Positions 6,646 to 15,062 are shown, counted from the first letter of the stretch. The stretch is DNA of 18,914 nucleotides from Propionibacteriaceae bacterium (GCA_009778535.1 WRJP01000015.1:1-18914); one strand, 5' to 3'. Translations and numbers: made by a program. The notes: generated by a model from the sequence alone, not told the origin.

Positions 6646-7317
6646 TTAGGGTCGGTGAGTCACCAACGAAAGGACGGCTTCGATAGTTTCCGCAAGACTG
6701 AGATCGCTGCAATCTAGTTCTATGACACCAGCAGCAGCATCAGTGAAATTGACCAGCTTCGAGTCGTCTCTATCTCGGCGCAGCACTTGATCAGCCAACG
6801 CGGCCGCGTCAATATTCGAGTCAAGATCGCGCTTGCGGCGTGCCATCCGGATGTCCGGATCGGCTGTGAGTAGGAGCCTAACAGTGGCATCTGGGGCGAC
6901 AACGGTCGTGATGTCCCTACCCTCAGCAACGATGCCTGGAACAGCTTCGGTAATGATTTTACGTTGTTGCGCTACCAACACTTCCCGACACTGTGGAATC
7001 GTCGAGATAGTGCTCACCTTTGCAGAAATCTCCGGTTCACGAATAGCCGCAGTAACATCTTTGCCGTTGACGATCACCTTTTCGATGTCCGGATCAGTAC
7101 TGATTTCGATTTGCGCGCTCGCTACAGCCGCAATCACCTGCTGCGTGTCGTCAGGGGCAATCCCAGCATCCAAAAATGCGCAAGTCGCCGCCCGATACAT
7201 GGCTCCAGTATCCAGATAACGCAGTCCTAGAACTCTGGCCACACCCTTTGAAGTCGTCGATTTGCCCGAACCTGACGGCCCGTCAATCGCTATTACCAAT
7301 TTGTCGTTAATGTCCAT
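6646..7317 (-). CDS. cmk: Cytidylate kinase
   Basis: 223 residues. Phosphorylates CMP/dCMP with ATP in the cytoplasm. P-loop GPSGSGKST at 13-21; substrate/LID features include RYLDTGAMYRA, VAEGRDITTVVAPDA, and the LID-like RMARRKRD. The ATG at 7317 overlaps the tyrA stop (TGATG), suggesting coupling. An in-frame GTG at 7326 would add three residues and has a slightly better AAGAG upstream; I cannot exclude it. Middle gene of a tyrA-cmk-der operon. Confidence 0.95.
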   Translation of the reverse strand: MDINDKLVIAIDGPSGSGKSTTSKGVARVLGLRYLDTGAMYRAATCAFLDAGIAPDDTQQVIAAVASAQIEISTDPDIEKVIVNGKDVTAAIREPEISAKVSTISTIPQCREVLVAQQRKIITEAVPGIVAEGRDITTVVAPDATVRLLLTADPDIRMARRKRDLDSNIDAAALADQVLRRDRDDSKLVNFTDAAAGVIELDCSDLSLAETIEAVLSLVTHRP

Positions 7318-8414
7318 CAATCCCACAATCGCTCTTGGTCACCCTCACGCAAAGTCCAGCCCGCGGTTGACATGGCAGCACGCAATGATTGAGCCCGAGC
7401 AGGGTCAACGTGTAATGAAAGATAACCGACTTGACGATTCTGGTCATGCACGATCGAAATATCCTCAACGTTTACCTGCGCCGCCTGTGCATCAGCAAAG
7501 AGTTTTGCGAAAGCACCAGGGGTATCGGGAATCTCCACAATGACTTGCGCAAACTGCGTGGGAGCCAGGCCATGCTTTCCAGGTAGCGCGCCTCTCCCCT
7601 GCTGTCCCCGGCTCAGAAATGCAACGAGTGCTCCCGGATCGGCAAACTTGTCGACCAACTCATTCAGATCTGCGGCCAAAGCGGTTAGCTCCCGCGCTAC
7701 TGCGACCTGGTTTGCACCAATGATTTGCTCCCAAAGACTGGGGTCGGAGGCAGCAATCCTGGTCACGTCCTGAACCCCTTGACCTGCCAAACTCAAATGC
7801 TCGGGCGGCACTCGATTCAATGTCCCAGCCATCAGTGCCGACACGATTTGCGGCAGATGTGAAACCTGGGCAACAGCCTCGTCGTGGTGTGCAGCACTCA
7901 AGATCATGCGGCGCGCGCCACAGGTTTCCACTAGTTCATTCACCGCTAAAACGGCATGGGCAGCTGAAGTGTCATGTGGAGTTACGATCCAAGTTCGTTC
8001 ACTAAAAAGCTCAGCCTTGGCAGTCAACGGTCCACTTAGCTGCGAACCTGCCATTGGATGCGAACCAACATAGCGACTCAAGTCAACCCCGGCGGCACGT
8101 AGTTCTTGCAGTACTGTCCCTTTAACTGAGCTGACATCGGTCACTGTAGCGTTCGGAAAGTCTCGCAAAGCAGTTAACACCTGCTGTGCAACGGCGTCTG
8201 GTGGAACGGCAACTATGACCATTTCCACTTGTTGCGGTTCCGGCTCCTCGATCGTTCCAGCACCCCGGGAAGCTGCTACCTGCACATGGCCCGGAACCAG
8301 ATCACGAAGATGAACCTTTACTCCAGCTTTAACTAATGCGCAGCCAATTGATGCACCTATCAGCCCGGTACCAATGATTAGGGCAGGTGAAAGTTGTGGG
8401 TCAGTTGCAGTCAT
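7317..8414 (-). CDS. tyrA: Prephenate dehydrogenase with C-terminal ACT domain
   Basis: 365 residues. Converts prephenate to 4-hydroxyphenylpyruvate in tyrosine synthesis. N-terminal Rossmann motif GTGLIG (15-20), the TyrA signature SHPMAGS (H119-S124) and the later conserved HHDEAVAQVSHLPQ (H186). The C-terminal ACT domain (about 289-352, VIVEIPDTPGAFAKLFADA) is a probable feedback site for an aromatic amino acid. Fits the bacterial monofunctional TyrA family. ATG at 8414 is preceded by TAGACT at 7 nt and no Shine-Dalgarno, so it is probably the leaderless head of the tyrA-cmk-der unit. Confidence 0.95.
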   Translation of the reverse strand: MTATDPQLSPALIIGTGLIGASIGCALVKAGVKVHLRDLVPGHVQVAASRGAGTIEEPEPQQVEMVIVAVPPDAVAQQVLTALRDFPNATVTDVSSVKGTVLQELRAAGVDLSRYVGSHPMAGSQLSGPLTAKAELFSERTWIVTPHDTSAAHAVLAVNELVETCGARRMILSAAHHDEAVAQVSHLPQIVSALMAGTLNRVPPEHLSLAGQGVQDVTRIAASDPSLWEQIIGANQVAVARELTALAADLNELVDKFADPGALVAFLSRGQQGRGALPGKHGLAPTQFAQVIVEIPDTPGAFAKLFADAQAAQVNVEDISIVHDQNRQVGYLSLHVDPARAQSLRAAMSTAGWTLREGDQERLWD

Positions 8415-8421
8415 CGCTTAC

Positions 8422-8427
8422 AGTCTA
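8422..8427 (-). promoter_or_regulatory. -10 element of leaderless tyrA promoter
   Basis: TAGACT on the minus strand, 7 nt before the tyrA ATG, inside the 36-nt gap after trmI. It would give tyrA-cmk-der a promoter separate from trmI. Geometry-based inference. Confidence 0.5.
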
Positions 8428-8450
8428 CTCGTGCCAAGGCGGACTTTTTT

Positions 8451-9356
8451 CTAGGTTTGATCCAGCGGTTCGACCCAAGGCGGGCGCGGGCCTAAATAGT
8501 CCGGGCCATATGCTCCTGGGGCTGGACGCCGCCGTCGCATGGGAGCTGTTACGCCGGGTGCCATTCTCCTGCTGAAGATCAAGAATCCAGTGTGACCGGT
8601 GGTGCGGTGTCCTGGCCTGATAGCTAGCCCTTCGGCATGCCACTCGCGCACGGTAACTTCACGCGCTTCTGGTTCAGTCCAACTTCCATGTGCACGTAGC
8701 GTGTCCATGACCCGACCCATTTGGGTGGTTGTAGCCACATAGCAGGCCAGAATTCCTCCTGCGACCATTACGTTAGCTACGGTGTCGATGCACTCCCAAG
8801 GAGCTAACATGTCCAGCACTGCTCTATCAATCGGCTCATCTTTGACGCAGTCATTCAAATCGCCAACGGTCAACTCCCAGGCCGGATGCTGCTGTTGAAA
8901 ATGGTTTTCAACGTTCGTGCGCGCCACTTGGGCAAACTCTGGTCTGCGTTCATATGAATAGAGTTTTCCGCCAGCGCCAATCGCCCGAAGCAAGAAGATC
9001 GTCAGTGCTCCAGAGCCTGCACCAGCTTCCAGCACTCGTGCGGTTGGGAAAATATCTGCCCAAACCAAGATTTCAGCACAGTCTTTGGGATAAATGACGG
9101 CCGCTCCGCGCGGCATAGCTACCGTGTCTTCTCTAGCGATCGGGCGAAACACCACAAACTGTGCTCCGCCGGTGGTGGTCGCTACAACACCTTCTGGCCC
9201 TCCGATCAACCAGTCGTGTTCAATGGCTCCCTTGGTGGTATGAAACTGCTTTCCGGCTTGGAGCACTATGGAATGCCTGCGACCTTTGGAGTCAGTGAAC
9301 AGTACTCGCTCACCTGCCGCTAAAGAGCCTTGTCGTACCCCTGACAGTTCATTCAT
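8451..9356 (-). CDS. trmI: tRNA (adenine-58-N1)-methyltransferase TrmI
   Basis: 301 residues. Uses SAM to make m1A58 (in some relatives also m1A57) in the tRNA T loop. N-terminal beta domain, then MPRGAAVIYPKDCAEIL, SAM motif I LEAGAGSGALT (109-119), acidic YSYERRPE, and motif IV LDMLAPWE (181-188). The start at 9356 is favoured over an in-frame ATG at 9383 because AGGAG sits 7 nt ahead of it and MNELSGVRQGSL aligns with the usual family start. Divergence to note: the Pup-proteasome genes that often follow trmI in actinobacteria are not here; tyrA follows instead. C-terminal Pro/Arg-rich tail ends ...WVEPLDQT. Confidence 0.93.
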   Translation of the reverse strand: MNELSGVRQGSLAAGERVLFTDSKGRRHSIVLQAGKQFHTTKGAIEHDWLIGGPEGVVATTTGGAQFVVFRPIAREDTVAMPRGAAVIYPKDCAEILVWADIFPTARVLEAGAGSGALTIFLLRAIGAGGKLYSYERRPEFAQVARTNVENHFQQQHPAWELTVGDLNDCVKDEPIDRAVLDMLAPWECIDTVANVMVAGGILACYVATTTQMGRVMDTLRAHGSWTEPEAREVTVREWHAEGLAIRPGHRTTGHTGFLIFSRRMAPGVTAPMRRRRPAPGAYGPDYLGPRPPWVEPLDQT

Positions 9357-9363
9357 ATTTTGG

Positions 9364-9368
9364 CTCCT
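9364..9368 (-). promoter_or_regulatory. Shine-Dalgarno that fixes the trmI start
   Basis: AGGAG on the minus strand, 7 nt ahead of the ATG at 9356-9354. Too far downstream to serve the alternative ATG at 9383, so it decides the start. Confidence 0.75.
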
Positions 9369-9487
9369 GAAGATGTCTGGCACGAACTTTACAAGAGGTA
9401 GCGTACCTGATTTCGGTTGCTTGCCTTTTTCGTAGTTGGACGGAAGTCATGTGGACACCCTTTGGGTTTGCCCAGCTATGAGTCTGC

Positions 9488-12400
9488 CTAGACGCTGAAG
9501 TGTTTTGCTTGCCGATGGTGAACGATAATGGCGTCAGTGGACATTTCGGGGTGGAGTTGGAAGTGTTCAGATAACTTGACCTGAATTCGGGCAGGGTTCA
9601 GCAGCTCAACCAAGACAGCTCGTTTCTCTAAATCTGGACAGGACGGGTACCCAAACCCATACCGCGCACCTTGATACCGGTGATGATGCAACATCTCCAC
9701 GGTGCTAGCGTCTTCATTAAAGCCCAACTCTTTGCGAATCTTCGCATGCCAGCATTCCGCCAAGGCTTCGGTCAGCCGCACCCCCAACCCGTGAGCTTCC
9801 AGATAGTCGCGGTATTGGTTGGAAGTGAAACGTTCGGCAACCTGCTGAGCTACTTTCGTTCCCAGTGTGACTAGCTGCAATGCGATCACGTCGTGACCAT
9901 TTTTGGCTACTGCGTCCGCGTTCCGAAAGTAGTCTGCGATGCAAAGCAGCTGGCCACCTACTTGACGTGGAAAATGCAAACGTGCGATTTCTTGGGTTGG
10001 CGCCTTGGGATCGCCGAGAATCAAATCATTGCCTTCGCTTTGGCAAGGCCAATAGCCATAAACCACGGCAGGAGTGACCCACTGTTCAGCTTTGAAACGC
10101 TCCAGCCAATATTCCAGCCTCGAAGTTGCAGCAGTGGTGTCACTCAAGCCCCAACTATGTGTGAACAGCGCCCGTCTATCGAGCCAATGCGCAAGTTCAT
10201 CAACGTCGATATTAGTTTCGACCTGGCTGCCCCAAAACGGTGGTACCGGAACCGGTTCCTCGTCAGAAATGAAAAGGCTGCGCTGTTCAGTTTCCTGAGT
10301 TGACGAAATATGCTCGCGGTGTTCCACTTTCGGCGGTGCTGCGCGTAGCTGTCCGCTAACTATATCTTCCATCAATTTCAAACCTTCAAAGGCATCGCGG
10401 GCATAGCGCACCTCACCACTAAACTCGGCGTTCAGAACGTCAGTTACGTAGCTGCGATTAAGCGCCGCTCCCCCCAGCAGCACCGGAATATCAGTGAGTT
10501 TCAACGCTTCCAATTCGGCCAGATTGTCGCGCATCACAACAGTAGATTTCACCAGCAACCCAGACATGCCAATGGCATCAGCATTTTCGCTCACTGCTGC
10601 ATGGGCTATAGCTGCAATCGACTGCTTCACGCCAAGATTTACGACGCGAAAACCGTTATTGCTCAAGATGATGTCAACCAGATTCTTGCCGATGTCATGC
10701 ACATCACCTGCAACTGTAGCCAACACGATCACGCCGCGATTAACCTCACCAGCATTGGGAAGGTACGCCTGTAAATAGTCCACAGCCTGCTTCATAACCT
10801 CAGCAGCAGAAAGGACGAACGGCAGTTGCATTTCACCGGTACTGAACAACTCCCCTACCGTCTTCATAGCCACCAGTAATTCATCATTGATGATCTCAAG
10901 TGGCGACATTGTGACTAATGCTTCCTCAAGGGCTGACTCCAAGCCCGGCTTTGTTCCAGCAATGATGTGGCCGCGAAGTTTTTCGCTGATAGAAAGTGCC
11001 GCAGTCGTCGTAGCAGAGGGCTGCGCCTGGTCGGGTTTGGCAGCCGTATCGAACAACGCAATGAAACTTTCCAGCGGGTCATATTCTGTGGTAGCGCGGT
11101 CGTAAATCAAATCTAAGCCAACGCGCCGCTGCTCATCCGGTATCGCCGTGAGCGGCAAAATCAGAGCTGGATTAACTATAGCCGACGAGAGACCTGCCTT
11201 GAGGCATTCATTTAAGAACAACGAATTCAGAACTTTTCGCGCTGCGGGGTTAAGTCCGAACGAAATATTCGATATTCCCAATGTGGTGTTGACCCCAGGG
11301 AATTTCTGGTTCAATGCCGCGATAGCTGCGATCGTTTCAAGTCCGTCGCGTCTGGTTTCGGCTTGTCCGGAACTGATCGGGAAAGTCAAACAGTCCACCA
11401 GAATGTCAGCCAAACCTAACTTCCAGCTGGTTTGTAACTCGGCGATAGCTCTGGAAGCGACCTGGACTTTCCCAGCTTCCGTTCGTGCCATCCCAGCTTC
11501 ATCAATGGTGAGTACGACGACTGCCGCGCCATGCTCTACTACCAGCGGCATTATTTCGGAAAGTCGCTTTCCGCCATCTTCATAGTTCACCGAGTTTACG
11601 ATGCAGCGTCCTGCAAGGCGTTCTAATCCGGCTTGGATAACCGCCGGATTGATAGAATCCAGCATCACCGGAAGCGGGACACCAGTTGCCAGCCTGGCAG
11701 CAAAGCTACTCATGTCGGCGGGCGGATCTCGCCCCACATAGTCCAGGCTCACATCTATGACCTGAGCCCCCGATGCCTGCTGACTTTTCGCAATTTCAAC
11801 ACCCTGATCCCAATCATCGGCCAACAACGCCTCACGGAATTTCTTTGAACCATTTGCGTTAGTACGTTCACCAATAATCAGATAGCCAGAAGCGTCGTCG
11901 GCCTGTCGTAATTCCACAGCCGAATACGTTGAAGAAACAGCTTGAATGGGCTGGACAGACACGGGTTTTCGTTCACATTCTCTAACGCGCCTAACAAGTT
12001 CTGCCAGGTGTTCCGGCGTGGTGCCGCAACATCCGCCCACCAGCGAAAGACCGTAGTTTGAGACGAATTCAGCAACTTCCGCCCCAAATTGTCTCGGCTG
12101 CATGGGGTAATGAACGCCTGTTGAGGTCATTTCTGGCAGTCCGGCGTTTGGCATCGCCGACACCACCGTGGTGTACCTGCTTAAGTAGCGCAATATCTGC
12201 CGCATTTGAGCCGGTCCTGTGCCGCAGTTCAGCCCGATGCAGTCTACTTTCTGGGCGGCAACGGCTACTAGCACCGCTGTGATGTCGGAACCTACCAGCA
12301 TTGAACCCGAAGTTTCCAAGGTGACACTGACCAGAATCGGCAGTTGGCACCCCAGCGCGTGGTTGGCACGTTTACACGCAATGACCGCAGCTTTGGCTTG

Positions 12401-12895
12401 CAGTATGTCCTGGCAAGTTTCGATTTGGAAACCGTCAACCCCGCCGGTGATGAGCGCTTCGGCTTGGAGCTGGTATGCATCACGTAGGGCGGCAAACTCA
12501 ATCTGCTCCAAAGTTGCCAGCTTGGTACCAGGCCCAATACTGCCTAGCACGTAGCGCGGTTTGTCGGTGAACTCATCGGCAGCCATGCGTGCCAACCTGG
12601 CGCTGGCTTGGGCAAATTCACCGATTCTATTTGCGATTCCGTATTCTGCCAGCGCAGTTAAGTTCGCCCCAAAAGAGTTAGTCTCGATGCAGTCACAGCC
12701 AGCTTGCAGAAACCCCCGATGCACTCCGATCACTGCCTCTGGGCGGGTAATGTTAAGTACCTCGTTGCAGCCCAGATTCCCCATGAAATCACGCTCGGGA
12801 ATGTTCTGGGCTTGCAGCATCGTCCCCATTGCCCCGTCTGCAACTAGGGTTGATTCGTTAAGTGCTCGTTTCAACTCCCCCACGACGGCAAGCAT
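9488..12895 (-). CDS. metH: Cobalamin-dependent methionine synthase MetH
   Basis: 1135 residues, all four MetH modules present. Homocysteine domain (1-305) opens VADGAMGTMLQ with zinc ligands C224 (GLNCGTG) and C289-C290 (GGCCGTT). The pterin (methyltetrahydrofolate) domain starts IIGERTNANGSKKF (340-353). The cap and B12 domains carry DVHDIG (731-736) with axial-ligand H733, and the C-terminal AdoMet reactivation domain ends with ARYGFGYPSCPD (1077-1088). It methylates homocysteine to methionine. The frame is open to 13012 upstream, but the ATG at 12895 aligns with MetH N-termini and sits behind a TATTCT hexamer (8 nt); a longer start would overlap the divergent PAC2 gene. Intact, so the host needs cobalamin when using it. 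Confidence 0.97.
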   Translation of the reverse strand: MLAVVGELKRALNESTLVADGAMGTMLQAQNIPERDFMGNLGCNEVLNITRPEAVIGVHRGFLQAGCDCIETNSFGANLTALAEYGIANRIGEFAQASARLARMAADEFTDKPRYVLGSIGPGTKLATLEQIEFAALRDAYQLQAEALITGGVDGFQIETCQDILQAKAAVIACKRANHALGCQLPILVSVTLETSGSMLVGSDITAVLVAVAAQKVDCIGLNCGTGPAQMRQILRYLSRYTTVVSAMPNAGLPEMTSTGVHYPMQPRQFGAEVAEFVSNYGLSLVGGCCGTTPEHLAELVRRVRECERKPVSVQPIQAVSSTYSAVELRQADDASGYLIIGERTNANGSKKFREALLADDWDQGVEIAKSQQASGAQVIDVSLDYVGRDPPADMSSFAARLATGVPLPVMLDSINPAVIQAGLERLAGRCIVNSVNYEDGGKRLSEIMPLVVEHGAAVVVLTIDEAGMARTEAGKVQVASRAIAELQTSWKLGLADILVDCLTFPISSGQAETRRDGLETIAAIAALNQKFPGVNTTLGISNISFGLNPAARKVLNSLFLNECLKAGLSSAIVNPALILPLTAIPDEQRRVGLDLIYDRATTEYDPLESFIALFDTAAKPDQAQPSATTTAALSISEKLRGHIIAGTKPGLESALEEALVTMSPLEIINDELLVAMKTVGELFSTGEMQLPFVLSAAEVMKQAVDYLQAYLPNAGEVNRGVIVLATVAGDVHDIGKNLVDIILSNNGFRVVNLGVKQSIAAIAHAAVSENADAIGMSGLLVKSTVVMRDNLAELEALKLTDIPVLLGGAALNRSYVTDVLNAEFSGEVRYARDAFEGLKLMEDIVSGQLRAAPPKVEHREHISSTQETEQRSLFISDEEPVPVPPFWGSQVETNIDVDELAHWLDRRALFTHSWGLSDTTAATSRLEYWLERFKAEQWVTPAVVYGYWPCQSEGNDLILGDPKAPTQEIARLHFPRQVGGQLLCIADYFRNADAVAKNGHDVIALQLVTLGTKVAQQVAERFTSNQYRDYLEAHGLGVRLTEALAECWHAKIRKELGFNEDASTVEMLHHHRYQGARYGFGYPSCPDLEKRAVLVELLNPARIQVKLSEHFQLHPEMSTDAIIVHHRQAKHFSV

Positions 12896-12902
12896 ACGCC
12901 GG

Positions 12903-12909
12903 TAGAATA
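12903..12909. promoter_or_regulatory. Shared divergent -10 for metH (minus) and PAC2 gene (plus)
   Basis: TAGAATA: the plus strand reads TAGAAT (12903-12908), 6 nt before the PAC2-gene ATG; the minus strand reads TATTCT (12904-12909), 8 nt before the metH ATG. The two hexamers overlap by five bases in a 19-bp intergenic gap with no Shine-Dalgarno on either side. Suggests a bidirectional leaderless promoter. Confidence 0.5.
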
Positions 12910-12914
12910 AGAAC

Positions 12915-13757
12915 ATGTTTCGTGACATTGAGTTTGCCGCATTGCGTAATCCAGCCATAGTTGCAGCCTTTTCAGGCTGGAATGACGCGGGTGAGGCAGC
13001 TTCAGGCGTCATTGAGCATCTCTCCGATTGCTATGAAAGTGAAACTGTGGCGGTTCTCGACCCAGAGGATTATTACGACTTCCAAGTTTCGCGGCCGCAT
13101 ATCAAACGAGAGGATGACAAGCGGGTCGTGGAATGGGCTACAACTGAAGTCGTTTTGGTTCACCACCGGGAACGTGATCTCATCTTGATTGGGGGGCCGG
13201 AACCGAATTACCGCTGGCGTTCCTTCATCGACTACATCATGGCTTTGGTTGAGGATGTAAAACCGGAGTTGGTGCTGCTCGTGGGTGCGCTACTTTCAGA
13301 TTCCCCGCATTCGCGCCCGATTGAAGTTGCAGTGACTACTGGCGATGCAAAACTCGCCGAAGAATATGAGTTGAATACTTCTGATTATGAAGGCCCCATT
13401 GGGATTTTGGGGGTTTTAGCTCATGAATTGGAAGATGCCGAAATCCCAACTGTTTCTTTCTGGGCAGCTATTCCACACTATGTCGCTGAGCCTCCAAACC
13501 CTAAAGGAACACTGGCTTTGCTGACACGCCTTGAAGAATTCCTCAATGCCTCCCTTGACTCAGGAGACCTACCACAACAAGCCGCAGATTGGACCGAACA
13601 GGTTGATGAAATGGTTCGTGATAATCCTGAGATTTTGCTATACATTTCCGCACTTGAAGAGCGAAGTGATTTAGACACGCCTCCCCCAACTGGTGAAATG
13701 ATAGCCGCCGAGTTTGAACGCTATCTCAAGCGTCGCGGTCGAAACCCAAGCAGCTAA
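12915..13757 (+). CDS. PAC2-family protein (proteasome-assembly-chaperone-like fold)
   Basis: 280 residues. The N-terminus (IVAAFSGWNDAGEAASGVIEHL, read in two parts around residue 14-35), the LILIGGPEPNYRWRSFIDYIMAL-type segment near 89-111 and VLLVGALLSDSPHSRP are typical of actinobacterial PAC2 proteins, for example the gene beside metH in Mycobacterium tuberculosis (Rv2125 next to Rv2124c). Eukaryotic PAC2 helps assemble the proteasome alpha ring; the bacterial function is not established and no catalytic site is evident. Probably cytoplasmic. ATG is at 12915, 6 nt behind TAGAAT. Divergent from metH and convergent with the small membrane protein gene 10 nt after its stop. Confidence 0.82.
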   Translation: MFRDIEFAALRNPAIVAAFSGWNDAGEAASGVIEHLSDCYESETVAVLDPEDYYDFQVSRPHIKREDDKRVVEWATTEVVLVHHRERDLILIGGPEPNYRWRSFIDYIMALVEDVKPELVLLVGALLSDSPHSRPIEVAVTTGDAKLAEEYELNTSDYEGPIGILGVLAHELEDAEIPTVSFWAAIPHYVAEPPNPKGTLALLTRLEEFLNASLDSGDLPQQAADWTEQVDEMVRDNPEILLYISALEERSDLDTPPPTGEMIAAEFERYLKRRGRNPSS

Positions 13758-13767
13758 ATCCCGCCGC

Positions 13768-14133
13768 TCATCCCAACTGGCGTTTGTTGTGCCGCTCTTG
13801 CTTGGATGCCCTACGACGCACCCACAAACTCGCCAAGATAGCAATAAAGCCGACAATCGCCGCAGCGATGAGCAGTACATAATGAACGTTAATGTCGTTC
13901 ATAGTGCTGAATTCTGCTGACGGGTCTCCCACGCCTTCGTTAATCCACATGTCGATGTTCATTACGAAGCCCAGGATCAATATGAGCGGGAGCAAGCGAA
14001 GCGCTAAACTGCCGCCCGAGACTACCTTTTTCAGAATAAAGGCCACAGCAACTATTACGACGATTATCAGCACTGCCAGCTGGGTAATATGCCAATACCC
14101 AAGACCGTGGTAATACGAAAAATCAACAGGCAT
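13768..14133 (-). CDS. Small three-helix membrane protein, function unknown
   Basis: 121 residues with three hydrophobic helices at about 17-36, 44-60 and 83-106 (LAVLIIVVIVAVAFIL; LALRLLPLILILGFVM; YVLLIAAAIVGFIAILASL) and a strongly basic tail (VRRRASKQERHNKRQLG), which favours a cytoplasmic C-terminus. I do not recognise a family. The ATG at 14133 has AAAGAG about 7 nt upstream. It starts 31 nt after the stop of the secreted protein gene and is probably co-transcribed with it. Confidence 0.7.
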   Translation of the reverse strand: MPVDFSYYHGLGYWHITQLAVLIIVVIVAVAFILKKVVSGGSLALRLLPLILILGFVMNIDMWINEGVGDPSAEFSTMNDINVHYVLLIAAAIVGFIAILASLWVRRRASKQERHNKRQLG

Positions 14134-14164
14134 ACCCTGGCTCTTTCACGCGCTGTTCAACTCG

Positions 14165-14839
14165 TCAAAAACAGACGGCAAATGGCAATGAATCTAAAAG
14201 ACCGCTGCCAGTTGAACTAACATTTATCGTTTTTGCATCTGCGGCAGTGGGCTTACCGTCGGTTCCTAAATACATCACATCGCTTTTCTTTACCTTTGGA
14301 AGTTTGATGTTTTCTTCGTAGCCAGAGAGTTTACCGATGCTGCCTTTCAGTTTAGTTGGAGTGGCCGGATAACCAGGTGATAGCTGTTTTTTGGTATCAG
14401 CGAAAAGATTCCACGCCCTTGAAGCCCAAACTGAGCAATTCTCCGGGCATGTCCAGTAGCTGTGTTCGGTGACATATTTACTGAGCGTCTTCACATCGCC
14501 AGCAGATAAACTCGGGTTTGCTATCGAGTTACCGGTACTCATCTTTCGATAAGCTTCAAGGTTGAAGTAGACACCCTTTCCATCAGACTTGTTGCCAAAA
14601 GTTCCTACTGTCATTGTTTTTCCAGGCTCGAGACTATAACCAGCAATGACCAACCCAGATTTTGAAGTGTTCGTCACCATGAGGAAGGCGTGACCCCTGG
14701 TACCCCCATTGCCCGCGCTCACCAGCGTCAAAGTCGCAACGTGCGGGGCTGCCCCACGTGCTGAAAGTGTTTTGACTGCAAAAAAAGACGCTGTTATCAA
14801 GCACACAACCGTGGCAAATATCAGCAACTTTCGCAGCAT
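14165..14839 (-). CDS. Exported protein with possible permuted papain-like Cys/His site
   Basis: 224 residues. The N-terminus MLRKLLIFATVVCLITASFFAV is a signal peptide or N-terminal anchor, with a possible cleavage zone near residues 27-31. The mature part has GTRGHAFLMV (H50) and, about 85 residues later, YWTCPENCSVWASRAWN (C131, C135). H-early/C-late order with NC at the start of a helix is what permuted NlpC/P60 or LRAT-like papain-fold proteins show, so a hydrolase or amidase/acyltransferase is possible; I do not recognise an exact family. Start at 14839 is chosen for the signal peptide and the GAGAGGG Shine-Dalgarno 5 nt upstream; an in-frame ATG at 14926 would bury the signal. Ends unusually in FAVCF. 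Confidence 0.7.
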   Translation of the reverse strand: MLRKLLIFATVVCLITASFFAVKTLSARGAAPHVATLTLVSAGNGGTRGHAFLMVTNTSKSGLVIAGYSLEPGKTMTVGTFGNKSDGKGVYFNLEAYRKMSTGNSIANPSLSAGDVKTLSKYVTEHSYWTCPENCSVWASRAWNLFADTKKQLSPGYPATPTKLKGSIGKLSGYEENIKLPKVKKSDVMYLGTDGKPTAADAKTINVSSTGSGLLDSLPFAVCF

Positions 14840-14844
14840 TGTTG

Positions 14845-14851
14845 CCCTCTC
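14845..14851 (-). promoter_or_regulatory. Shine-Dalgarno that fixes the exported protein start
   Basis: GAGAGGG on the minus strand, 5 nt ahead of the ATG at 14839-14837. Decides against the longer in-frame start at 14926. Confidence 0.65.
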
Positions 14852-14948
14852 GAATCTGATGGTTTTCGGTTGGTGTTCTGGCACCTTAGCACTACAGAAA
14901 TCAATTCTGCCTGAAGATACGCTCAAAACAAGGGTAATAATCGCGTTC

Positions 14949-15062
14949 TTGTCATTGCTTCCAGTAACAAGGAATCCATGACAATCAGTAGTGAAACAAA
15001 AACGTTTCTTTCGAATTGTGGATCCTGCAACTGAAGTGCAGGATGACTTTGGGGTTTTTTTT
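14949..15062 (+). other. Intergenic tandem stem-loops followed by T8, possible small RNA or leader
   Basis: Hairpin 1: TTGTCAT (14949-14955) pairs with ATGACAA (14978-14984), with an inner TTCC/GGAA stem and a 3x3 internal loop. Hairpin 2: ATCCTGCA (15022-15029) pairs with TGCAGGAT (15037-15044), 7-nt loop. A run of eight T (15055-15062) follows 10 nt after hairpin 2 on the plus strand. No plus-strand gene precedes it. No protein of credible length is encoded in the 258-bp gap 14840-15098. Confidence 0.35.

Noticed and set aside
9384..9487. Terminator or operator between metH and trmI
   Set aside because: Only short repeats are present (AGGTA-GCG-TACCT at 9396-9408; GGGCAAACCC); no T-run or strong stem supports a call.
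12896..13012. Longer metH with a 39-residue N-terminal extension
   Set aside because: The extension overlaps the divergent PAC2 coding region and aligns with no part of MetH; the ATG at 12895 matches family N-termini.
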